Shown: positions 36,456 through 45,389 of the stretch, piece after piece | Numbering within the stretch: position 1 is the first letter of the stretch | Layout of the letters: every line of letters starts with the position of its first letter | Assembly (NCBI RefSeq): GCF_005222915.1 | Contig: NZ_STFX01000015.1 | Span: forward strand, 62,001 to 126,000 | Source: Rhizobium sp. FKL33 | GTDB taxonomy: Bacteria > Pseudomonadota > Alphaproteobacteria > Rhizobiales > Rhizobiaceae | DNA: 64,000 nt | Direction: 5' to 3' | Notes under the pieces: model-generated | The model's database searches: none | What the model saw: only the letters and a program-made list of their open reading frames with translations | Told to the model about the DNA's origin: nothing | Made by a program: the position numbers and the translations under genes

Positions 36456-37736
36456 ATGACTCGTCTTCCCTTCGCCCGGCTGAGCCTGGGCCTCGTGTCG
36501 GCCACCGCCCTTTTCGGCATGTCCAGCGCCTTCGCCGCCACCGATATCGGCGCAGTGGTCAAGACATATGCCGAAATCGGCCACGCCAAATATGAAGACT
36601 CGCTAATCACCGCCAAGGCGCTGGACAAGGCGATCGACGCGCTGATCGCCAATCCCTCCGAAGACACGCTGAAGGCCGCCCGCGAGGCCTGGATCAAGGC
36701 CCGCGTTCCCTATCAGCAGACGGAAGCCTATCGTTTCGGCAATCCCATTGTTGATGACTGGGAAGGCAAGGTGAACGCCTGGCCGCTCGATGAAGGCCTG
36801 ATCGACTATGTCGACAAGTCCTACGGCACGGAAAGCGACGAAAACGAGCAGTATACGCTCAACGTCATCGCCAATCCCAAATTCACCATCGGCGGCAAGG
36901 AAATCGACGCGACCAAGATCACGCCGGAACTGCTGTCGGGAACGCTTCAGGAAGCCGGCGGCTCGGAATCCAACGTCGCCACCGGCTATCACGCGATCGA
37001 ATTCCTGCTTTGGGGTCAGGATCTCAACGGCACGGGTCCCGGCGCCGGCGCGCGGCCCTACACCGATTACGACGTCAAGAACTGCACCAACGGCCATTGC
37101 GACCGTCGCGCCCAGTATCTGAAGGCCGCCTCCAGCCTGCTGGTCAGCGATCTCGACTATATGGTCAAGCAGTGGACGCCCGAAGGCGAGGCCTACAAGG
37201 CCGTGCTCGCCGATCCCAAGAAGGGCATCGTCGCCATGCTCACCGGTATGGGCTCGCTCTCCTATGGCGAACTGGCCGGCGAGCGCATGAAGCTCGGCCT
37301 GCTGCTGCATGATCCCGAAGAAGAGCACGATTGCTTCTCCGACAACACCTTCAATTCGCATCTCAACGACGCCATCGGCATCGCCGGCGTCTATGAGAAC
37401 GCCTATACCCGCGTCGACGGCACTAAACTCAATGGTCCCTCGCTCTCCGATCTCGTCAAGGAGAAGGACGCCGCTCTCGACACGGAAATGAAAACAAAGC
37501 TCGGCCATACGCTCGACGCCATGCACGCCATGGCCAAGCGCGGCGAGACGGTCGAGGCCTATGACCAGATGATCGGCGAAGGCAACAAGGACGGCAACGC
37601 CGTGGTCCAGGCGGCGATCGATGGTCTGGTGGATCAGACCAAATCCATCCAGCGCGTCATTTCCGCGCTCGACCTCGGCCAGATCCAGCTCGAAGGCTCC
37701 GATAGTCTGGACAATCCCAACGCCGTGTTCCAATAA
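36456..37736 (+). CDS. Imelysin (ICMP/IrpA-like) periplasmic protein
   Basis: A peptidase-M75-family imelysin of 426 aa with a Sec signal peptide ending SSAFA. The defining GxHxxE motif is intact: GYHAIEFLLWGQDLNGTG near residues 175-190. Imelysins such as IcmP and IrpA are iron-regulated periplasmic or outer-membrane proteins; metal binding rather than proteolysis is the likely role. It is the first of four genes (imelysin, di-heme protein, imelysin-like, DUF1513), a set I recall also from Pseudomonas. The start follows AAGGAG. I found no convincing iron box in the 185-bp upstream region. Confidence 0.92.
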   Translation: MTRLPFARLSLGLVSATALFGMSSAFAATDIGAVVKTYAEIGHAKYEDSLITAKALDKAIDALIANPSEDTLKAAREAWIKARVPYQQTEAYRFGNPIVDDWEGKVNAWPLDEGLIDYVDKSYGTESDENEQYTLNVIANPKFTIGGKEIDATKITPELLSGTLQEAGGSESNVATGYHAIEFLLWGQDLNGTGPGAGARPYTDYDVKNCTNGHCDRRAQYLKAASSLLVSDLDYMVKQWTPEGEAYKAVLADPKKGIVAMLTGMGSLSYGELAGERMKLGLLLHDPEEEHDCFSDNTFNSHLNDAIGIAGVYENAYTRVDGTKLNGPSLSDLVKEKDAALDTEMKTKLGHTLDAMHAMAKRGETVEAYDQMIGEGNKDGNAVVQAAIDGLVDQTKSIQRVISALDLGQIQLEGSDSLDNPNAVFQ

Positions 37737-37772
37737 GCGGATAGGGCCTGATTGGCCCCGTTTCACGGTTTC

Positions 37773-39299
37773 ATGGTGCAAATGATGCGACGCCCGGCTC
37801 TGCGGTTGAACCTTCTGGTCCTCCCCTTGCTGGGCGTTTCCGCATTCGCGTCTGCCGATACCGCCAAACGCCCGGATCTCGATCCACGCGACCAGGCGCG
37901 CGTCGCTGATGTGGTCAGGCCCACGACGGATTTCTCCAAGGCCGAGCCCTATGAAGCGATGCAGGCCGGGGCCGCGACCTCGATCGAAGATCCCGACCGC
38001 AACGCGTTTTCGCATTTCTCCGCCAATCTGCCTGATGAAGACGTGATGAATTTCCGTCTCGGCAATGCGCTTTTCCGAAAGATCTGGGTTCCCGCGCCGT
38101 CATCCACCCAGGCCTCGGATGGTCTGGGGCCATTCTACAACGCCCGCTCCTGCGACGCCTGCCACATCAATGACGGTCGTGGTCATCCGCCGGAAGGCAA
38201 GGCGGACATGACCTCGATGTTCCTCCGTCTGGCGCGTGAGCCGACGAACGATGCGGAGAAGGCTGCGCTCAAGGATCATCTGCGGCTCAATTTCCCCGAT
38301 CCCGTCTATGGCGGTCAGCTGCAGGACAAGGCCATCGCCGGCGTCGCGCCCGAGGGACGGATGCGGATCAGCTATCAGCCGCAGCCGTTCCGTTTCCCCG
38401 ACGGGACCGTCGTCGAACTTCGCAAGCCCATCTACCAGGCCGTCGATCTACGCTACGGGCCGCTCGATCCCCACACATCGCTCTCGCCGCGCATGGCCCC
38501 GGCCATGATCGGCCTCGGCCTCATCGAGGCGATCGCCGAGGGTGACATACTGGCCAGGGCCGATCCCGACGACCGTAACGGCGACGGCATTTCCGGCCGT
38601 CCGCAATGGACCCGCGCGAGCAATGGCGCGGTGCAGGTCGGTCGTTTCGGTTGGAAAGGCGAGCAGGCCAATGTGCGCGACCAATCGGCGCATGCCTTTC
38701 TCGGCGATATCGGCATTTCCACGCCGATACTTCCCGATGATCATGGCGACTGCTCCCCCAAGCAGGCCGACTGTCTGGCGCTCGCGGGCGGAAGCCAAGC
38801 CCGCCTCGGCCCCAGTGAAGCCCCCGATCCCGTTTTGCCGCTGGTGAGTTTCTACTCGGAAAATCTCGCTGTTCCCGCTCGCCGCAAGGCGTCCTTTTCG
38901 GAAACTCTGGCGGGAAAGAAACTGTTTTACGACGCAGGCTGCGCTGGCTGCCACACGCCGAAATATGTGACGCGCAAGGACTGGCCGGCCAAGCCGCAAC
39001 GCTTCCAGTTGATCTGGCCCTATTCCGATTTCCTACTGCACGATATGGGAGACGGTCTGGCCGATGGTCAGACTGTGGGGGTAGCCTCGGGGCGGGAGTG
39101 GCGCACGCCGTCGCTTTGGGCTATTGGCCTCACCCGGGTGGTCGGCGGGCAGGAATTCTACCTGCATGACGGCCGCGCCCGATCTCTGGAAGAGGCCGTG
39201 CTCTGGCATGACGGCGAAGGCCGCGCCGCCCGTGACGCCTATGCCAAGCTCGACAAACGCGACCGCGATCTCATGATCCGTTTTCTGGAGTCGCTCTGA
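37773..39299 (+). CDS. Di-heme oxidoreductase-family c-type cytochrome
   Basis: A periplasmic protein of about 508 aa with two CxxCH haem c sites (CDACH near residue 127, CAGCH near 390) and the DUF1111/di-heme oxidoreductase layout, including LGPFYNARSCDACH and WRTPSLWAIGL. An N-terminal signal peptide ends near AFASA. The start is uncertain: a TTG at 37752 has GGATAGGG at 5 nt, while the ATG at 37773 lacks a good site but gives a more normal signal peptide. Likely partner of the two imelysins, perhaps oxidising or reducing iron in the periplasm; that is inference. It overlaps the next gene by one base (TGATG). Confidence 0.9.
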   Translation: MVQMMRRPALRLNLLVLPLLGVSAFASADTAKRPDLDPRDQARVADVVRPTTDFSKAEPYEAMQAGAATSIEDPDRNAFSHFSANLPDEDVMNFRLGNALFRKIWVPAPSSTQASDGLGPFYNARSCDACHINDGRGHPPEGKADMTSMFLRLAREPTNDAEKAALKDHLRLNFPDPVYGGQLQDKAIAGVAPEGRMRISYQPQPFRFPDGTVVELRKPIYQAVDLRYGPLDPHTSLSPRMAPAMIGLGLIEAIAEGDILARADPDDRNGDGISGRPQWTRASNGAVQVGRFGWKGEQANVRDQSAHAFLGDIGISTPILPDDHGDCSPKQADCLALAGGSQARLGPSEAPDPVLPLVSFYSENLAVPARRKASFSETLAGKKLFYDAGCAGCHTPKYVTRKDWPAKPQRFQLIWPYSDFLLHDMGDGLADGQTVGVASGREWRTPSLWAIGLTRVVGGQEFYLHDGRARSLEEAVLWHDGEGRAARDAYAKLDKRDRDLMIRFLESL

Positions 39300-40381
39300 T
39301 GACGATGAAATCCATCCTTCTGATCGCCGCCCTCATGGCGCCGCTGGCGACGCCCGCGCTCGCGGTCGACGACGCGCTCGCCCGCAAGATCATGGTCAAC
39401 GCGGTCGACGGCTATATCAGGCCGTCCTACAGCGCCCTAGAGGATGCCGCCCACGGGCTCTCGGATAACACCGCCGCCTTCTGCGCCGCGCCCAGCGATG
39501 ACGGCCTGAAGGGTCTGAATGCGCGGTTCGGCGACCTCGTCGAAGCCTGGGCGCGCATCGAGATCGTGCGCGAGGGGCCGGTGCTCGAAAACAACCGCTA
39601 TGAGCGGATCCTCTTCTATCCCGACCGCAAGTCAACGGGTCAGAAACAGGTTCAGAAGATCCTCGCCGATCCCGACGCCTCCGACATGGATGCAGCCGGT
39701 CTCGCCGCCAAGAGCGTCGCGGTTCAGGGCCTCGGCGCCTATGAACTGACCTTCTTCGGCCGTGAGGCCGGGCTGGTCGCCAGCCCTGACGACGCCGACC
39801 AGTGCCGTTATGGACTTGCGGTGTCCCGTAACATCGAAGCCATCGCCGGCGAACTCTCCGCCGCCTGGGATGCGCCCGATGGCGTGGCGAAGAACTGGAA
39901 AGAGCCCGGCCCCGCCAATCCGGTCTTCCGCACCGGCGACGAAGCGCTGCAGGCGATGATCGGCATCTTCGTGCATGGGGTCGAAACCGTGCGCGACCAG
40001 CGCGTGAAACCCTTCTACAAGGGCGCGGGTGAAAAGACCTCGCCGCGCCTCGCCTTGTTGTGGCGGTCTGAAAACACCATGCGCGCCATTCACGGCAATG
40101 TCTCGGGTCTCGCCGATCTCTGGAAGACCTCGGACATGCGAAGCCTGTTGACCGGCGACGCCGAAGCCCTGGCCGACGCCGTGGAGTTCGACTTCAAGGC
40201 TGCCGCCGGCGCTGTCGGCAAAATGGAGCAGCCTACCGCCGAAAAGCTGGCGGATGGCAAATATCAGCGCAAGATCGATTTCATCCTGTTCAATCTGCGC
40301 GACGCCAGCACACGCATCGATCGCGATGTCGGCGCCGCCGTGGGATTGAGCGCCGGCTTCTCCTTCGGCGACGGAGACTGA
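39299..40381 (+). CDS. Imelysin-like protein without the HxxE histidine
   Basis: A second imelysin-family protein, 360 aa, with a signal peptide ending PALA. Where the first imelysin has GYHAIEFLLWG this one has GLGAYELTFFG, so the Glu is kept but the metal-ligand His is Gly. This places it with the 'imelysin-like' subgroup found as the third gene of such clusters. It may act as a binding or docking partner rather than a metal carrier. Tightly coupled to the cytochrome gene and 3 bp before the DUF1513 gene. Confidence 0.87.
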   Translation: MTMKSILLIAALMAPLATPALAVDDALARKIMVNAVDGYIRPSYSALEDAAHGLSDNTAAFCAAPSDDGLKGLNARFGDLVEAWARIEIVREGPVLENNRYERILFYPDRKSTGQKQVQKILADPDASDMDAAGLAAKSVAVQGLGAYELTFFGREAGLVASPDDADQCRYGLAVSRNIEAIAGELSAAWDAPDGVAKNWKEPGPANPVFRTGDEALQAMIGIFVHGVETVRDQRVKPFYKGAGEKTSPRLALLWRSENTMRAIHGNVSGLADLWKTSDMRSLLTGDAEALADAVEFDFKAAAGAVGKMEQPTAEKLADGKYQRKIDFILFNLRDASTRIDRDVGAAVGLSAGFSFGDGD

Positions 40382-40384
40382 CCC

Positions 40385-41464
40385 ATGCGGAGCCTGCTGA
40401 TCGAGCGGCGGACCTTTCTCAAGGCGGCCGGCATGTTGTTCGTCAGCGGTTTGTCGGCGCGCGGTCATGACGTTCTCGCCGCCAGCCCTGCCGTCTTCGC
40501 CAGCGCTTTCATGGATGCGGGCGGCGCCTATGGCGTGGCGTTACTGGCGGAAGACGGCGGCGAAATCGGCCGGGTCGCGTTGCCCGATCGCGGTCATGAC
40601 GTCAGCTTCGATCCGCTTAACGGCCGCGCTGTGGCCTTCGCCCGGCGTCCGGGGACGTTTGCGCTGGTGATCGACACCGCCACGGGCGCGCCGCTCAAAC
40701 TCATCCAGGCTGCCGAGGACAGGCATTTCTTCGGGCACGGCGCCTTCTCGCCGGATGGCCAAAGGCTCTATGTCGCCGAAAACGACTTCGACAATTACGC
40801 CGGCAAGATCGGCGTTTACGACATCAGGGCCGGCTGGACGAAGATCGGCGAATTTTCTGCCCATGGCATGGACACCCACGATATCCAGATCCTTGAGGGC
40901 GGACGGTATCTAGCCATCGCCAATGGCGGTATCAAGCAGCATCCGTCGATGGGCCGCGCCAAGCTCAATCTCGATCACATGGAGCCGTCTCTGGTCATCA
41001 TCGACCTGAGCGACGGCCGACTTGTGGAGAAACACGATCTCCCGGCCGAGATCCGCCAATTGTCGACCCGGCATATGGATATCGACGCCTCCGGCCGCGT
41101 CTGGTTCGGATGCCAATATGAGGGTCCCAAGACGGATTATCCGCAGCTTCTCGGCAGCTTCAAGCGTGGCGAGGACCTGCGTTTCCTCGACATGCCGGAA
41201 GAGGTTCTACGCGGCTTCGACAATTACATCGGCTCGGTGATGGTCAATCTCGACGCCGGACTGGTGGCCGTCTCTTCGCCGAAAGGCGGACAATGGGCGG
41301 CGTTCGACGTAAAATCGCATAGCCTTGTCCTCCAGGAAAAGATCGGCGGCGTCTGTGGCCTGGCGGCCGAGCAGGCGACGTTCATCCGCTCGACCGAAAC
41401 CGGCTGGTTCGAGGCGCAAAAGACCGACCTCGCCTGGGACAATCACATTACCCGGCTTGCCTAG
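40385..41464 (+). CDS. DUF1513 beta-propeller protein (Tat substrate)
   Basis: A 359-aa protein with a Tat-type leader (ERRTFLKAAGMLFVSGLSA) and a repeat-rich mature part that looks like a beta-propeller (blades such as GHGAFSPDGQRLYVAEND and DTHDIQILEGGRYLAIANGG). It is the fourth gene of the imelysin set. Export by Tat suggests that it folds, or binds a cofactor, before export. Function is unknown; an iron-linked role is inferred from the neighbours only. The ATG is 3 bp after the previous stop. Confidence 0.88.
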   Translation: MRSLLIERRTFLKAAGMLFVSGLSARGHDVLAASPAVFASAFMDAGGAYGVALLAEDGGEIGRVALPDRGHDVSFDPLNGRAVAFARRPGTFALVIDTATGAPLKLIQAAEDRHFFGHGAFSPDGQRLYVAENDFDNYAGKIGVYDIRAGWTKIGEFSAHGMDTHDIQILEGGRYLAIANGGIKQHPSMGRAKLNLDHMEPSLVIIDLSDGRLVEKHDLPAEIRQLSTRHMDIDASGRVWFGCQYEGPKTDYPQLLGSFKRGEDLRFLDMPEEVLRGFDNYIGSVMVNLDAGLVAVSSPKGGQWAAFDVKSHSLVLQEKIGGVCGLAAEQATFIRSTETGWFEAQKTDLAWDNHITRLA

Positions 41465-41485
41465 CAGGCCGATCTCGGATCAAGT

Positions 41486-41509
41486 TAAGCCAAGCAGATG
41501 CTTGGTTTA
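41486..41509. promoter_or_regulatory. Inverted repeat before the GH3 gene
   Basis: CCAAGC and GCTTGG flank AGAT, and the symmetry extends outward (TAAG on the left, TTTA on the right) with one mismatch, giving 24 bp. It touches the ribosome binding site GGGAGG of the GH3 gene. It may be an operator or a weak end signal for the DUF1513 gene; no T-run follows. Confidence 0.45.
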
Positions 41510-41519
41510 GGGAGGTCCA

Positions 41520-43199
41520 ATGTCCATCTACGAAAATTTGCGAAAGCCGCCGTTCAGCCTCGATGACCGGGCGGTCGATTGGGTGCGCAAAACTTATGAC
41601 GGCCTGACGCTGCAAGAGCGCGTGGGTCAAATTTTCGTGCTGATCATGATGGGGCGCAACGAGGAGGAGTTCGCCCGCATCCGCGCCCTCAAGCCCGGAG
41701 GCGTCACGCGCTTCTTCACGCCGGATTTCGACTATGAGCGGAGAGTGCTGACCGAAATGAACGAGGCGGTCGCCGCGCCTCTGATCATCACCGCCGATCT
41801 CGAAGGCAGCCGATACTCGTTTTCCTTCGGCACGCCGGTGCTGGGCCAGTTGGGTCTCGCCGCCGTCGACGATGTCGAGGCGACCCGCAAATCGGCCGAG
41901 ATCCTGGCGACGGAGGCGCGGGCGCTCGGCGTGACCTGGTCGTTCACGCCGGTGATCGACATCAACGCCGCGTTCCGTTCGGCAATCGTCGGCACGCGAT
42001 CTTATGGGTCGGATGTCGACCGGATCGAACGCCACGCGCTTGCCCATATCCAGGGATTGCAGGCAAACGGCGTCGCCGCCACGGTCAAGCATTGGCCGGG
42101 CGAAGGTTTCGATGATCGCGACCAGCATCTCGTCACCACCATCAATCCGCTCAGCCTCGATGAATGGCAGGCAAGCTTCGGCCGTCTTTATCGCCGCATG
42201 TTCGACGAGGGCGTCTTGTCGGTCATGAGCGCCCATATCGCCTTTCCAGCCTATGTTCGCTCGAAAATGCCGGACGCCGGTCTCGAAGCGTTCCGTCCCG
42301 CTTCCGTTTCGCCGCTTCTCAACCAGACCCTGCTGCGCGACGAACTCGGCTTCAATGGACTGATCGTATCCGACGCCACCAGCATGGGCGGCTTGAGCGC
42401 CTGGGGCCAGGATCGCATCACCAAGCCGGAGATCATCGCCTCGGGCTGCGACGTGATCCTGTTTTCCGACGATCCAGAGCGCGACATGGCGGCGGTGAAG
42501 GAGGCGGTGATTTCGGGACAGATCAGCCAAACGCGATTGCAGGACGCCGTTTGCCGCATGCTGGGGCTCAAGGCCAAGCTCGGCCTGTTCGAAAAGTCCG
42601 ACGTCTTCCCGCCGGTCGAGACGGCGAAGGCCGCCTTCGCCAAGCCGGATAATGTCGAGGTCGCACAGACCTACATCTCCCGGTCTCCGACCCTGGTGAA
42701 GGACGTCCAGTCGCTCTTTCCGCTATCAGTGGAGACGCACAAGCGCATCCTGCTTGTCGATGGCGGCATCGTTCATCCCTTGATGCCGGAAACGCCGCCA
42801 CTGATCCTGCCCGAACTTCTCCGGCAGGAGGGGTTCGAGGTGACGATCGATCGGCCCGACATCAAGCCCACCGGCGGTGACTACGATCTCGTGCTCTATG
42901 CGCTGGCGGAGGAGTCGCTGTTGATCCGGGGCCATATCTTCCTCGACTGGAGAAAGCTCGCTGGCGGCAATCTCTACCGCGCCATGCACCGGACCTGGAC
43001 GCATCTGCCGACCGCCATCATCTCCTTCGGTCATCCCTACTATCTTTATGACGCGCCGCGCGTTCCGGCCCTGATCAACGCCTATTCCAGCATGGATCCG
43101 GTGCAGCGCGCCGTGGTCGATTGCATGATGGGGCGCGCGGCTTTCAACCGCACCAGCCCGGTCGACGCTTTTTGCGGGCTGGAGGACGCGCATTACTGA
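41520..43199 (+). CDS. Glycoside hydrolase family 3 protein (NagZ-like)
   Basis: A 559-aa protein with no signal peptide, so cytosolic. The N-terminal GH3 barrel has VKHWPGEGFDDRDQH near residue 188, comparable to the KHFPGHG loop and catalytic Asp-His pair of NagZ, and the nucleophile Asp in GLIVSDATSMGG near 284. An alpha/beta C-terminal domain (from about 400) makes it longer than classical NagZ (about 340 aa). Beta-N-acetylhexosaminidase activity is the best guess, but the substrate is open. The start follows GGGAGG. It stands alone, with a dyad in front. Confidence 0.85.
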   Translation: MSIYENLRKPPFSLDDRAVDWVRKTYDGLTLQERVGQIFVLIMMGRNEEEFARIRALKPGGVTRFFTPDFDYERRVLTEMNEAVAAPLIITADLEGSRYSFSFGTPVLGQLGLAAVDDVEATRKSAEILATEARALGVTWSFTPVIDINAAFRSAIVGTRSYGSDVDRIERHALAHIQGLQANGVAATVKHWPGEGFDDRDQHLVTTINPLSLDEWQASFGRLYRRMFDEGVLSVMSAHIAFPAYVRSKMPDAGLEAFRPASVSPLLNQTLLRDELGFNGLIVSDATSMGGLSAWGQDRITKPEIIASGCDVILFSDDPERDMAAVKEAVISGQISQTRLQDAVCRMLGLKAKLGLFEKSDVFPPVETAKAAFAKPDNVEVAQTYISRSPTLVKDVQSLFPLSVETHKRILLVDGGIVHPLMPETPPLILPELLRQEGFEVTIDRPDIKPTGGDYDLVLYALAEESLLIRGHIFLDWRKLAGGNLYRAMHRTWTHLPTAIISFGHPYYLYDAPRVPALINAYSSMDPVQRAVVDCMMGRAAFNRTSPVDAFCGLEDAHY

Positions 43200-43316
43200 G
43201 CGTCGTGGCCAAAACGGACGGCAAGCCGTCGCTGGCGGGAGCGCGGCTTGCCCCGGAACCCGAAATCATGTTGAACCATCCGCTATGCGTCGCGATCGGT
43301 GATGGAGGACGGGACA

Positions 43317-44525
43317 ATGAAGACAGTGATTATCGGCGGCAGCCATGCCGCGCTTTCGGCTGCGGCCGAGCTTCGAAAACTGTCCGCCGAGGCGGAGATC
43401 GTCATCATCTCCAGCGATCGGGAATTGCCCTATCAGCGCCCGCCGCTCTCCAAGGCTTATATGTCCGGCAAATCGACGTTCGAGCAGATCCTGCTGCGGC
43501 CTGAAGACTGGTATGCAACGAACCGGATTGGCCTGAAGCGCGGCGTCTTCGCCGATCGCATCGATCGCGCCGAGAAGATCGTGCATCTCGCCGATGGCGA
43601 GGCGTTGCCCTATGACCGGCTGCTGATCGCCACCGGCGCGCGTCCGCGCCGTCTGCCCGAGGAAATCGGCGGCCATCTGCCGAATGTGCATGTGATGCGC
43701 GATCTCGGCGACGCGCATGCGCTGATGGACCAGATGAAGGATGGCGCGCGGCTGGTGGTGATCGGCGGCGGTTATATCGGCCTCGAGGCCGCCTCAGAAG
43801 CCTCCAAGAAGGGCGCTGTCGTCATCGTGATCGAAGCCGCCGACCGCATCTTAAAGCGCGTCGCTTGCGCCGAGACCGCAGAAGATGTCCGCGCGCTGCA
43901 TCATGCCCATGGCGTCAGGATCTTCGAGAACGCCGCGCTCAAGCAGATCGTCGAGGAAGGCGGCCGCGCGACAGGCGTCGAGCTTTCGGACGGATCGGTG
44001 ATCGCGGCGGATTTCATTGTCACCGGCATCGGCGTGACGCCGGATGTGGCGCTCGCCGATCAGGCGGGCCTTTCGATCGCGAATGGCGTCGTGGTGGACC
44101 GTGAACTGCGCACCAGCGACCCCGAGATCTTCGCTATTGGCGATTGCGCGAGTTTCCCTTATGGCGGTCACCATATCCGGCTCGAATCGGTGCAGAACGC
44201 CAATGACATGGGCCTGGTCGCCGCACGCAACATGCTGGGCGACAGCGTCGACTACAGCCCGACGCCGTGGTTCTGGTCCGATCAGTTCGAACTCAAGCTG
44301 CAGATCGCCGGCCTCAACACCGGCTATGATCAGGTCGTCACCCGGCCAGGCGCGCGCGAGGGCGCGAAATCACATTTCTATTTTCGGGAAGGCCGTTTCC
44401 TCGCCGCCGACTGCCTCAATGACGGCGCAACCTATATGGTCGCCCGGCGCATTCTCGAAGGCGGCAAGGCGCTGACGCCCGAACAGGTCGCCGACGCCGG
44501 CTTCGCCCTTAAATCCCTTCTCTGA
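43317..44525 (+). CDS. Ferredoxin-reductase-type FAD-dependent oxidoreductase
   Basis: A 402-aa flavoprotein like putidaredoxin or rhodocoxin reductase. VIIGGSHAALSAAAELRKL binds FAD, VVIGGGYIGLEAASEASKKG binds NAD(P)H, and IFAIGDCASFPYG is the second FAD motif. A C-terminal reductase dimer-like domain follows. Such enzymes pass electrons from NADH to a 2Fe-2S ferredoxin, but no ferredoxin or P450 gene lies next to it. The ATG follows GGAGGACGGGAC. It probably forms an operon with the aldolase 17 bp downstream. Confidence 0.87.
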   Translation: MKTVIIGGSHAALSAAAELRKLSAEAEIVIISSDRELPYQRPPLSKAYMSGKSTFEQILLRPEDWYATNRIGLKRGVFADRIDRAEKIVHLADGEALPYDRLLIATGARPRRLPEEIGGHLPNVHVMRDLGDAHALMDQMKDGARLVVIGGGYIGLEAASEASKKGAVVIVIEAADRILKRVACAETAEDVRALHHAHGVRIFENAALKQIVEEGGRATGVELSDGSVIAADFIVTGIGVTPDVALADQAGLSIANGVVVDRELRTSDPEIFAIGDCASFPYGGHHIRLESVQNANDMGLVAARNMLGDSVDYSPTPWFWSDQFELKLQIAGLNTGYDQVVTRPGAREGAKSHFYFREGRFLAADCLNDGATYMVARRILEGGKALTPEQVADAGFALKSLL

Positions 44526-44542
44526 CGCATCGGAGCAAATTC

Positions 44543-45307
44543 ATGTCCGCGCCTGAAAACCGCCTCAAGCAACGGCTTGCCGCAGGCGACAAGACCACCG
44601 GCATCTGGCTGGCGCTCGCCAACAACTACACGTCGGAACTCGCCGGCACGATCGGTTTCGACTGGGTGCTGATCGACGGCGAGCATGCGCCCAACGATCT
44701 GCGCTCGATCATGACGCAGTTGCAGGCGCTCAAGGGCTCGGCGTCCTCGGTCGTCGCCCGACCGCCCAGCGCCGATGTCCATCTCATCAAGCAATATCTC
44801 GATATCGGCGTGCAATCGCTGCTGTTGCCGATGATCGAGAGCGGCGCCCAGGCCGCATTGATGGTGAAGGCGGTGCGCTATGCGCCCGAGGGCATCCGCG
44901 GCGTCGGCGCCAGCATCGCTCGCGCCTCGATGTTCAATTCCATCCCCAACTATATGCCGACGGCAGCAGACCAGATCTGCCTGATGCTGCAGGTCGAAAG
45001 CCGGGCCGGGCTTGCAGCGCTGGATGATATTGCCGCGACCGATGGCGTCGACTGCGTCTTCATCGGCCCCTCCGATCTCGCCGCCGATATGGGCCATCCC
45101 GGCAATTATCATGCGCCGGAAGTCGAGGCCGCGATCGAGGACGCCATCCGCCGCATCCAGAGCCATGGCAAGGCCACGGGCATCTATATGCCCGATCCCG
45201 TCCACGCCAAACGCTATCGCGACATGGGCGTCAACTTCATCGCGGTCGGCGCCGACGCCGCCGTGCTGATCAAGGCGCTGCGCGATCTCAAGGCGCTCTA
45301 CGAATAA
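44543..45307 (+). CDS. HpcH/HpaI family aldolase
   Basis: A class II, metal-dependent pyruvate aldolase of 254 aa. VLIDGEHAPNDLR near residue 42 has the metal and catalytic residues, LLPMIESGAQA follows, and VESRAGLAALDDIAA and VFIGPSDLAADMG are typical. Family enzymes split 4-hydroxy-2-oxo acids (for example 4-hydroxy-2-oxoheptanedioate or 2-dehydro-3-deoxyglucarate) into pyruvate and an aldehyde. The precise substrate is unknown. The next gene is the DeoR regulator, separated by a large dyad. Confidence 0.88.
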   Translation: MSAPENRLKQRLAAGDKTTGIWLALANNYTSELAGTIGFDWVLIDGEHAPNDLRSIMTQLQALKGSASSVVARPPSADVHLIKQYLDIGVQSLLLPMIESGAQAALMVKAVRYAPEGIRGVGASIARASMFNSIPNYMPTAADQICLMLQVESRAGLAALDDIAATDGVDCVFIGPSDLAADMGHPGNYHAPEVEAAIEDAIRRIQSHGKATGIYMPDPVHAKRYRDMGVNFIAVGADAAVLIKALRDLKALYE

Positions 45308-45309
45308 GC

Positions 45310-45345
45310 GTCAACAAATGTGACATTGTTCACATTTCTGTTGAC
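45310..45345. promoter_or_regulatory. 36-bp dyad operator upstream of the DeoR gene
   Basis: The left arm GTCAACAAATGTGA (45310-45323) and right arm TCACATTTCTGTTGAC (45330-45345) are reverse complements except for a 2-nt insertion in the right arm; the spacer is CATTGT. The dyad lies 44 bp before the regulator's ATG, a good place for autoregulation. TGTGAAA also occurs at 45351-45357. Confidence 0.65.
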
Positions 45346-45389
45346 CATCCTGTGAAACATGCGCCATTTTCCTCTCGAAGAGGTGCAGC

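Noticed and set aside
36603-38015. 470-aa open frame antisense to the imelysin gene
   Set aside because: Shadow of a signal-peptide-bearing imelysin with an intact motif.
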